From contig NW_005201069.1 in NCBI RefSeq assembly GCF_000372725.1, positions 20,921 to 84,920 of the forward strand: a DNA stretch of 64,000 bases. Direction: 5' to 3'. Under the pieces are notes generated by a model. That model made no database searches. It saw only the letters and a list, made by a program, of their open reading frames with translations, and was not told the DNA's origin. A program made the position numbers and the translations under genes. Of the stretch, positions 22,713-30,992 are shown piece by piece. The stretch's first letter is position 1; each line of letters begins with the position of its first letter. The DNA is from Emiliania huxleyi CCMP1516 (Eukaryota; Haptophyta; Isochrysidales; Noelaerhabdaceae).

Positions 22713-22930
22713 GGGACACATAACAGCTGTTATGAGGTTGTTATGCTGGCTGTCGTAACAACCAGTGGGATGTGTTATGAGTGTTATGAGGTGTTATGAG
22801 GTGTTTTATGAGGTGTTATGGTAGGGGTGGGCATAACAGCCATAACAGCGATGGAGGTGTTATGAGGTGTTATGAGGTGTTATGGGGTGTTATGAGCAGC
22901 CAGCCATAAACAGCCATAACACCTCGCCGC
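22713..22930. repeat. GTTATGAGGT tandem/dispersed repeats
   Basis: About a dozen GTTATGAGGT(GT) units, including the perfect 16-base palindrome CATAACAGCTGTTATG near 22719. Related CATAACATGTTATG palindromes occur twice at about 21935 and 21969. Confidence 0.85.
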
Positions 22931-23084
22931 TATGGTAGAGTTTGTTGTTATATGATAGTAGTGTGGCAGTTTGGTCGGAGGGCGCCCGGGTCGCCCCGGA
23001 GCGGCCCCGCGCGGGGAGGTGGGTGGAGGGCGGGCACCACGCCATCGGGCAGGCCACGCGGGGACGCAGCCGGGGCCAGAGAGA

Positions 23085-23265
23085 TTTCACGTTGTAGAGC
23101 GCCTCTACAAGAGAGAGATTTTGTTTTGTTCTCTACAACTACATCGCTCACAACGCAGGCAGTTCGTCACGCGGCGGATGTAGAGCTCTACAGCTCTACA
23201 GCGCTCTCCAGCGCTCTACATCTCTACAGCTCTACAGCGCTCTACACTCTACATCCTCTACACCC
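23085..23265. repeat. CTCTACAGC cluster, copy 1
   Basis: Many CTCTACAG(C) units. 23153-23199 (CGCAGGCAGTTCGTCACG.. then GATGTAGAGCTCTACAG) recurs at 59397-59443, and the same unit in the opposite orientation fills 58607-58740. Confidence 0.8.
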
Positions 23266-23895
23266 TCCCTCAGGCTCGCATTACGGCTTTATCCATAGCG
23301 CATAGCGGGTGGGGAGAGGCCCTAAAACGGCGGGAGGGGTAGGGCTGTCTCGACAGAGCTAGAGAACTCAACCACCCCTCCACCCCTCCACCACCCACCA
23401 CCCCTCCACCCTCCCAGAGCGAGAGAGGTCCGTTCTCGAGCCCTCCCACTTCCACCCCTCCGACCGGAGGGCTCACCAGCTCACACACACAGGGCTGGAG
23501 GGGTCCCCGACTCCCCGTCGGATCGGCGTCGGGAGGGCTCCACAGGGTCCCATAGGGCTAGCGCGCTGGGAGGGTGGAGCGGTCCACCGGGATTCCGAGA
23601 GGGAGAGGGAGCAGGAGGGCTGGGCGAGGCGGGAGGGTGTGGTGGGGTCCAGGCAGGAGAGATCAGGAGGGCTCGCCGCCCCCCGAGCTCGGGTGGTAGG
23701 CCAAGAGGATCTTCGGGAGGGCTCGAGAGGGGTCGGAAGGGCCCTCCGGGAGGCGTCGCAAAAGAAAAAAGTGGTCAGCCAGATCGCGCCGCCGCGTTGC
23801 GTTTTTTCTCAAACCACGTGCCTCTGGACCGCCGTTCTTGAAAAAGTGGGTGGGTGGGTAAACGCTTCGTAGGCCCCGGATGGTGAGTGGGTGGG

Positions 23896-23945
23896 TGGGT
23901 GGCTCAAGAAGCCCGTGCACGTGAACGGAGGTCCAGAGGCACGGG
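23896..23945 (+). promoter_or_regulatory. Shared upstream motif, copy at Costars gene
   Basis: GGGTGGCTCAAGAAGC followed by CCGTGCAC and GTGAACGGAGGT, about 85-120 bases before the Costars start codon. A close copy sits at the same distance and orientation before the MFS gene that starts at 56687. Function inferred only from position. Confidence 0.4.
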
Positions 23946-24018
23946 TGTAAGAAAAAAGCGCCCACACCCAACGGCGACCCGCCGCCGCGCCGCCGCGACC
24001 AAAAACACGCTGCCTGCC

Positions 24019-24312
24019 ATGGACAAGCTCGATGCGTGGGACGCCTCGAAGGCTGATGACCCGCAGTTCATGATGAACATGGCCAAGAAGTACGTCATTA
24101 TGGATACGCTCCAACAGCACGGCGGTGAGTGCAAGTTCGGGGTGCTCTTTCAACGCGCCGACGAGCTGCACTGCGATGTTCTAACGGCGGCGCTGAACTC
24201 GCTGAAGCGCAAGAAGGCCGTAGGTTACGAAAAAGAGATGCCACTGCTGAGCCCGGTCGACAATGAAGTAATGGTGAAGCTGCTCAAGCCAGACTTCGAC
24301 TGCTTTGCGTGA
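24019..24312 (+). CDS. Costars-domain protein (ABRACL-like)
   Basis: 97-aa protein that is mostly one Costars domain, the small winged-helix-like fold found in ABRACL and at the C terminus of STARS/ABRA, linked in animals and Dictyostelium to actin dynamics and motility. Diagnostic stretch: CKFGVLFQRADELHCDVL (aa ~43-60), LNSLKRKKAVGYEKEMPLL and the closing hydrophobic strand VMVKLLKP. Length is close to stand-alone family members (~80-100 aa). Start 24019 chosen because it is the only Met before the domain and follows a purine-rich leader; the open frame extends upstream but is repeat sequence. Single exon. An actin-capping subunit lies at the other end of the window, but no operon-like link is implied. 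Confidence 0.85.
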   Translation: MDKLDAWDASKADDPQFMMNMAKKYVIMDTLQQHGGECKFGVLFQRADELHCDVLTAALNSLKRKKAVGYEKEMPLLSPVDNEVMVKLLKPDFDCFA

Positions 24313-24392
24313 CCGCGATTGTCGCCCTGTTATCAGCTGTTTCGCCGCATGCTCCTAATGCTAATCAAAACATAACCTGTACACCTGCTTTT

Positions 24393-25569
24393 TCAGAAGA
24401 GATCACTCACGCACTGACTGAAATCGACCGACCGCCTGGCCCCGATCTCCTCGCACACAGCCACGCGTGGGTCGCCGCCGCCCTCGCCGAACGCCTCCGT
24501 CGTCGCCTCGCCTCCGATCACGCCCGCGCTTAGCCGCACGGCGCAGGCCGCCACGAGCGCAAAGCAGCCCAAGGCAAAGACGCCCTCGCTGGGGTCCTGC
24601 GCAGAAGAAAAGACCGGAACGATCACCAAAGCAATGGGAGCATTTATGCGCGCGCATCTAACCTCGCTCGGCTCGAGATGCAATGCACCTGCCCCTGGCA
24701 CGCCCGACAGGACGCGCGCCCGCACCGCCGCCGCCCACTCTTCCGGCTCCGACCTGCGGCACAGCGCAAGGCGGTTGCCGCTCGACGCACCCGAATGGCC
24801 GAGGTGTGCAAAGAAACCCTGCGACATTCCCGCTGGGTGCCACGCGCACCCGTCCGGACGGCGCGCGACATCGAGGAACTCGGCGATGTTCTCCGCTGCT
24901 CGGCGGTTACGGAGGCGGCCGCTATCGGCCTGCGGCCACGTCGCGCCGGGATGAGTACGTCGAGAGAATCGCACCCACTCCGGCAGGTGGGAAGAGGCAC
25001 ATTGGGAAGAGGCAGATGGATGGGAGGTTGCACACCGTTCGGACCAAATCGAGCGACTCCTCGTGTGCGACGCACCGGCCCTCCTCGAGGCAGTACACCG
25101 CCCGCCCCTCCACCGAGGCCGCCGGGAGCTGCAGCACTCGAGTCCGAAGGGCGGCAGCGAATAGCTCGAAGATTGCCATCCAGCGAAAGTTCGAAACCAC
25201 CTCTGGGTCGAGGTCGAAGCGCTCGATCTCCCACCCGAGGAGTCTCGCCAGCGGCGGTGCCCACGCGAGCGACGCCGGATCCCAAGCGGCGCGCCAGCGC
25301 ACCGCCACCCTCTGCCCGTCCAGCGGCACAAGCCGCGAGACCGAGGTCCGGTACGGCTTCAGCAAGGCCGCAGCGTCAGCATCCCACCGCGTGGCCGCGG
25401 CAGAGTACGCGCTTGCCCCACGGATCGTGGACATCTCAGAAGAGAAGATTACTTTGTCATCGAGCGCTTCGGGCGGAAGCATCGTCGTGCCAGCGCTGAG
25501 CCATGCACGCACATTGGCAGCCGCGGGCGTGTCCACACAGCCGACGGACACGAGGAGTGGCGATAACAT
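24393..25569 (-). CDS. Unknown three-exon protein with NTF2-like N-terminal part
   Basis: Model: exons 25569-25036, 24929-24663, 24596-24393 (334 aa, all phase 0; introns GTGTGC..CCGCAG and GTTAGA..GCGCAG). The N-terminal part (aa ~50-170: VRWRAAWDP, LGWEIERFDLDPEVVSNFRW, GRAVYCLEEGRCVAHEESLD) resembles SnoaL/NTF2-like domains of algal plastid proteins, as a fold-level guess. The next exon holds NIAEFLDVARRPDGCAWHPA and the last exon one hydrophobic helix (GVFALGCFALVAACAVRL), so a single-pass membrane protein is likely. No catalytic motif recognised. The exon joins are well supported by phase; the name is not. Confidence 0.6.
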
Positions 25570-25660
25570 GGCGCGATACCACGGCGAGGAGCGAAGAAGC
25601 GCGTGAGGGTCGCCGACGAATAAACCCTGCCCTCCCCAACGACTACCTCACCACAGGGTT

Positions 25661-26188
25661 TCGGCTCCTAGCCGGATAGGGGGTCTGTTCACTAACCGAC
25701 CTGACTCGCGCCAAAACGCCCTACATGTACTTTTAGCTTACTGGGAGAAAAGGGAGAGGGGGTTGTGTTCTCTAGGCCCCTAAGGGCCCTACGCGCGGCG
25801 TGAGGGCTCGGAAGCGAGCTTTGCACGGCGATCGAGGATGGCGCGGTTCACCCCCTTCACCGAAGCGATGGAGATGCGTTCCGCGTGGTGTGACACAAAT
25901 GAGAGGCGGGAGTGGGGAGGGTACGCGGTGCGGTCAACGCCCGAGCGTTGAGCCTTTGCGCGCAAGGCGGTTGATCTTTGCAACTGCAGGCGGCGAGAAG
26001 CCGCCGCCGAATGTCTCATGGAGAAGCAGGTTGAACTTGTTTCGTTTGGTGAAGATCCCATCACTACATGTACCTACCTATTGTAGGCAGGGCCCTTTTG
26101 GGCGAAACAAGACCAACCTACCTACCTTGCTACCTATCTGGGAGGGGCCAGCCAGTGGCGACAGACCCCCTATCCGGCTAGGAGCCGG
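25661..26188. mobile_element. Non-autonomous DNA transposon-like element, copy 2
   Basis: 528-bp relative of the 14927-15761 element. Terminal inverted repeats of 27 bases (25661-25687 and 26162-26188, 26 of 27 identical; core CGGCTCCTAGCCGGATAGGG) with ACCTACCTACC runs inside the right end. The interior differs from copy 1 and contains part of another dispersed repeat (25728-25838). No transposase frame. Confidence 0.72.
25728..25838 (+). repeat. Dispersed repeat, copy shared with 59243-59356
   Basis: About 111 bases (TACTTTTAGCTTACTGGGAG through GCACGGCGATCGAGGA) nearly identical to 59243-59356, with a shorter third copy at 22507-22553. Non-coding. Confidence 0.85.
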
Positions 26189-26811
26189 AACCCAGGGCCG
26201 GGGTCTTTCTTACTCCTACGATCCAAGCCTAAAGTCTGCACAGGTTGTGGAGGACACGATCCCGGCGTGAACACAACTAACTGACGGATCCGCTCTCCTC
26301 ACAGTCGCACGCGCCGCGCTGCGGCGCGTGTCTTTGTTTGAAGTCAAAAGAGAAAAGTCGAATCAGAGCGGTTTCGGCCTTGTCCTCCGTTTCCTCCCCT
26401 GGCCCCCCGTCCTGGACCTCTCCGGGACGCACGCCGGCGAAACACCATCAAGCTGCTGTATACGGCCCCGGCATCGCCTTCCCACAGGCTTAGCTAGACT
26501 GAGAGATATTGTGCACATGGTTGGTCTCTACAATATATAACTGACATTGAACCTCCCAGAGCTCGTCCCGGTCCGTCACGGCCATCCTCGGCCTCCGGAG
26601 GGCCCCCGGCCGCGGCGAGGTGCGGCGGCGTCACAAATCCGACCACAGAGCACCGGGACGCGGTCGGGCGATCCGAGGCCCAACTAGGCGTATGCATTGC
26701 CTATCCAGGGCGATCAGCTGACCTATCAACAGGGCCTGCGGCGCCGTGGTCAGGAGCTGCTGTTCACGCGCGTCCACACTTTCACACCGCGTAGCTTTCA
26801 CACCGCGTAGT
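26189..26811. other. Intergenic, no gene supported
   Basis: Space between element copy 2 and SF1. A 16-base direct repeat CTTTCACACCGCGTAG sits immediately upstream of the SF1 start (about 26780-26810). Confidence 0.4.
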
Positions 26812-29023
26812 ATGGAGTCTCAGCCCGCCGAGCCGGCGTCGTCCGAGCCGGCACCAGCACCAGCACCAGCATCGTCCGAGCCGGCATCAGCGACGTCAGC
26901 GCCGGTACCGACGGAGCAGGCAGAATCAACGGAACTGCAGCCGCTCGGCGGCGCAGCGGCGGCAGGAGCAAAGCCGGCCCGGCGGCGACGGCAGTGGGCA
27001 GATGCGGCTCCTGCTCCCGCGGCCGCCAAGCGTTCGCGCTGGGAGGAGCCCAAGCCGGAGCCGCGACGCAGCCGGTGGGAACGCTCCGCCGAGCCTCCCG
27101 CTCCGGTCGACCCGAGGCAGGAGCGAGTCGACGCGATCACCGCGATGCTCGAGACGGCGAGCGAGGAGGAGAAGCCGGCGCTGCTCCTCGCTCGCGCGGA
27201 GTTTGTCAAGCAGATGGTCTCGATCCGGCTCGGCGGGAGCGGTGAGACGGCCAGTCAGCCAAGCGAGGTCAAGGTGCTGCTCCGGGACGACATGCTTCCA
27301 AACGGGCTGCAGGCGGTGGTGGGGCTCGTCATCGGCGCGACACACGCCCCGCGAGAGCAGCACGCGCGCGCCGCCCGCACGCGCGCAGAGAGGAGCGCGC
27401 GCGCGCATGCCACGGCCAGAGACGCGAGGCGGTGCGAGTGCGAGGGCGACGCCTGCCCTGTCGCCTCGCCTGCCTGCCCTGTCGCCTCGCGCCTGCCTGA
27501 CTCCGCCTCGCGTGCCGCGCGGCAGGCACACGCGGCATCACGCAGAAGCTGCTCGAGGCCGAGGCCGGCTGCCGCATCGCCGTGCGGGGCAAGGGCTCGA
27601 GCCGCACGAAGATGCTCTTCGGCGGGGACGACGAGGAGCAGCAGCCGCGCCGAGGCATCCTCTCCTCGGTGCGACGCTGAGCGAGCCTCCTCTGCCCGCA
27701 GGAGGAAGAGCCGTGCCACGTCGTGATCCGCGGGCCGACTGGCGCGGCGGTCGCGCTGGCCGCGGCTCGCTTCGCGCCTCCGCGGCGAGGTGGTGCCGAG
27801 GGCTGGTCGTCGGTGCTGTAGGTGGCGGACACTGATGAGAATGAGACGAACCGTCACAAGACCCGTATTCACGCGGGGTAGCGGCTGAGGCCCCGTGGCG
27901 GCGCACCAGGTGGCAAAGACGAAGGCGCTGCTCGACATCCTCCTCGACTTCAAGTCGGCGAAGGGGGAGGCGCTGCGCGCGCAGCAGCGCAAGGAGGGGC
28001 AGCGCATCAACGGCACGCTCCGGGACGACTCGGACGCACTCGACCTGCAGAGGCGAGGCGCTTCCCCGACGCTTCCTAGACGCTTCCTAGACGCTTCCTA
28101 GACGCTTCCTAGACGCTTCCTAGACGCTTCCTAGACGCTTCCTCGACAAGCAGAGGCGCGCGCGCACGGCGGGGGGGGGGGGTGGCGGCGGGTGGCAGAG
28201 CGGCTTGTTTGGTCCGGCCCCGTGGCGACCCTCGATGCGCCCCTCGCAGGCTGCTGACGGGCGGGGCACGCGCAGCTCCTCCCGCTGTCGGGCTGGGCCC
28301 GCTCGGAGGAGAGAGGTGGAGGGGGGGCGCGTGGCACGGCCGGGCGGAGGGCGAGGCGTCTCTTTGCCGCCGTATAGGGTCGGCCTCGCGCGGCGTGCCT
28401 CCGCCCCTGCCTCCGCCCCGCCACGCGGCGGGAAGCTCCGCCGGCTCGGGCGGCGGCGGCGCTTCCTGCGCCGGCGGCTCTCAGGACGACGAGTACAGGC
28501 GAGGGAGGGGAGGGCCGAGGGGCTCTGCTCCCGGCCACGGCGCAGAGCGTGTCTGCCCCCGACTAGGCTGCTGATGGCGGAGCTGGGCGAGCTGGGAGCA
28601 GGGACCGAGCCGCCGCCCGCCGAGCCGCCGCCGCCTTGGGCGGAGCTCGGGCGGCAGCAGGAGCTGGAGCGGCAGGCGCCTGTAGCCGCGCCACTGGGCG
28701 TGCCGCGGCCGCCGCCGGGCGCTCCACCGCCGCGGCCGCCTCCTCTGCAGCCGGTCGGGGCAGCGCCGCCGCCTCCGTGGAGGCCCCCGTGGGCGGGAGC
28801 AATGCGAGCGGCGCCTCCAGGGCCGCCCATGCCGCCTCCGTATCCCTACGCGACGTGCGGCCCACCCGGTCTCGCAGGGGCGTACCCGCCACCAGGGGCT
28901 TACGGGTACCCCGCCATGCACGGGTACCCTCGGTACCCGCCCCACCCCCTCCCACCGCCGTATGGCTCGCCGCACTACGCGCCGCCTTATCCGCACCCGC
29001 CGCTAGGCTCACGGCCGCAATGA
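26812..29023 (+). CDS. SF1: Splicing factor SF1 / branchpoint-binding protein
   Basis: Recognises the intron branchpoint with U2AF during early spliceosome assembly in the nucleus. N terminus has basic-Trp motifs (KRSRWEEPKPEP, RRSRWERS) typical of the U2AF-binding end. The KH domain is assembled across introns: LVIG, then TRGITQKLLEAEAGCRIAVR, then LLGEEEPCHVVI, matching the SF1 order around GxRG and the PGEDEP-like loop. Then RINGTLRDDSD (the LARLNGTLRDD-like helix), LLMAELGELG and a Pro/Gly/Tyr-rich tail to the stop at 29023. Clear introns: 27335-27525 (GC donor), 27669-27699 (31 nt, GC donor), 28493-28566 (GT). Exons between 27760 and 28490 are only partly resolved. I could not find the CCHC zinc knuckle expected between RINGTLRDD and MAELGE. 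Confidence 0.82.
28069..28146 (+). repeat. GACGCTTCCTA minisatellite in SF1 intron
   Basis: Seven 11-base units in the sense orientation of SF1. A near-identical 11-mer (ACACTTCCTAG) fills introns 3, 4 and 5 of the acyl-CoA dehydrogenase gene, also in sense orientation there. Confidence 0.9.
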
Positions 29024-29281
29024 CCGCGGGCCGCCGGCACGTCCGCTCCGGCGGTCCGGCTCTTTACGTCACTCTTGGCCGTGAAGTGTGCCGCGGCCAA
29101 GACGCCCAAACCCCAAAGCCAAACGGACATTGCGCATGAAACACAAATTGCGCGCTTGTATGTGATTGCGGTGAGATCACAAAAAGCACAAAAGCGAAAA
29201 GGCAACGGGGTCCGGCGCGGAACGGAGCTCGAAACGATGGAGTGTGAGGACTCTGTGAGCTGTGACGCGCGTCGGCGCGTG

Positions 29282-30415
29282 TTACAAAGCAACGACGCAA
29301 GTCGCTCGGCGGAGCGTGGTAAAGCTCAGCCGCGCAGGTGGGTTCGCGGGGAAGAGGACGCAGGGGAGCGAGTGGGGACAGCGCTCGTACACGCCGGGCA
29401 AGTCCTTCGCCTCTGCCTGCTCCTCCGCGCCGTGCGCCTGCGCGTGCATGGAGGGCATCGCGACGCCCTCTCGCTCCGAAGCGGCGATAGCGTCGTCGAG
29501 CGGCTGCAGGATATGGCACGGCTCTGCGCCCGCCGCCTCTCGTACCGCCGCCACGTCCGTCGCCTGCAGCACCTCGAGGGCGAGCTCCCCGGCGCTGCTC
29601 GCGGCTGCCCACACCACGCCGTCCACGCGCAGCCTCACCTCGGACAGCACCGTCAGCTGGCCCGACCGGCCGGACGGCGCGGCGTGCAGCGGCACCGCCG
29701 TCACCGCGGGCGCGCCGCGCGCCGAGGTGTAGCCCTCCTCGTGCGCGTCTCCCTCCAGCGCCGCGAGCCAGACCCAGCCGTGAGACAGCAGGCCGGCGGG
29801 CTGCGCGGTCGGAGGCAGCCAGCGGGCCCCGGGCGGCGCCTCTGCGGCGAAGCTGAGCACGCGCAGGCTCCGCCCGCGCCCGTCCTCAAAGCTCGAGCAG
29901 AGCACCTGCGCCTCGGCGCTGAGAGGCATCTCGCCGCCGCCGGCCGCCCACGGCGCCGCCGCCCCGGGAGCCGCAAAGAAGGTCCAAGTCGGCGCGGCAA
30001 ACGGGTTGGACAGCTCCATCACGAGGCGCAGGTCGACGCATCCGCTCCAGCCCGGCGCCCGCACTGGCCGCGGCGCACCGAGAAGCTCACCCTCGAGCGC
30101 CTCGTGCTTCAGGTGCGGGTAGAGGAAGGCGTCGACGAGCGGGTTGCGGCCCGCCCGAGCCGGCCAGAGCGCGACGCCCTCGGGTGAGAAGCCCATCTCT
30201 CGCTCAAGCCGCTCGCGCCAGCTCGCCTCGGAGAGGGCGGCATCGCGAAATGTGGACGAGCATGCAGCGAGAGAGAGGGCCGCGGCCCCAGGAAGAAGCC
30301 CGGAGATGAGCACGAGGAGGTCAGGAGAAAGGCTGGCGAGCGATGGCGCAACCGCTGCGCCGGCTGAGACAGTGCAATGGCGGCTCAACGAGTCGGTCAG
30401 CTCCTCGTCCGACAT
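29282..30415 (-). CDS. F-box protein
   Basis: 377-aa single-exon protein with an N-terminal F-box (aa ~25-75: LASLSPDLLVLISGLLPGAA, CSSTFRDAALSEASWRERLE), the Skp1-binding motif of SCF-type ubiquitin ligases. The rest (~80-350) contains no WD40, LRR or Kelch signature I can see; recurring Trp and WTFFAAPG, CVDLRLVMELSNP suggest a beta-rich substrate module. Start 30415 (MSDEELTDSL) is placed just before the F-box; the frame stays open upstream to 30517 but with divergent sequence. Likely substrate adaptor for ubiquitylation; target unknown. Confidence 0.75.
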   Translation of the reverse strand: MSDEELTDSLSRHCTVSAGAAVAPSLASLSPDLLVLISGLLPGAAALSLAACSSTFRDAALSEASWRERLEREMGFSPEGVALWPARAGRNPLVDAFLYPHLKHEALEGELLGAPRPVRAPGWSGCVDLRLVMELSNPFAAPTWTFFAAPGAAAPWAAGGGEMPLSAEAQVLCSSFEDGRGRSLRVLSFAAEAPPGARWLPPTAQPAGLLSHGWVWLAALEGDAHEEGYTSARGAPAVTAVPLHAAPSGRSGQLTVLSEVRLRVDGVVWAAASSAGELALEVLQATDVAAVREAAGAEPCHILQPLDDAIAASEREGVAMPSMHAQAHGAEEQAEAKDLPGVYERCPHSLPCVLFPANPPARLSFTTLRRATCVVAL

Positions 30416-30992
30416 TCCGGCAGGATCGATTTGTGAGGTTGGGCGCGGGAGAAGCAGCTGGAGAGAGCGCAGGATGCAGTTGCTCGTTGCGTGTGGGGTG
30501 GGGCAAGCCATGGGCACCGAATGGAGGGGCAGGGGGGTAGTGGGTGTATGGGGTCTCCACCCTGTACCCCCTACCCTACCCCTGACTCCTCAACCCAGCG
30601 GTCCGGTCACAACACTCGTAAAAAAGACGCGCACCAGTGGAGGACCCACCAGCCGTCGGCCGCACACGCCTTGGGACTGCGCGCATTGGCACTGACAATG
30701 AAAAAAATGAAAAAAATCAAGCGATCCTCACACCTCAGCGGCGCGTCCCCACAACATCAACAAGACGCCCCCGTCTCCAATAAAACACAATCACAAACCC
30801 TCGACAAGGCGGCCGATCTCGTTATGCACGCACAAACTGTACACGGGAGGACGGGACGGGGCGGGTTGGCTGTTGGGGCTAGAGGCTTTGGGGCGGGGTC
30901 GGACGCGCATCTCGAAGCGCGGGTGACGACCAATGGAGGTCGGGAACGAGCGCCCGCCGTCGGCAGCAGCCAGCCCCGCGCCCTTTGCGCCT

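Larger units (their letters stand above)
21340..24018. other. Repeat-rich intergenic region
   Basis: No credible gene. Contains GTTATG-type repeats and palindromes (21910-22010, 22713-22930), a copy of a dispersed tract near 22507-22553, CTCTACAG clusters (23085-23265), purine/pyrimidine-biased GGGAGGG/CCACCCTCC stretches (23370-23720), and GGTGGGTGGG runs just before the Costars gene. Confidence 0.6.
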
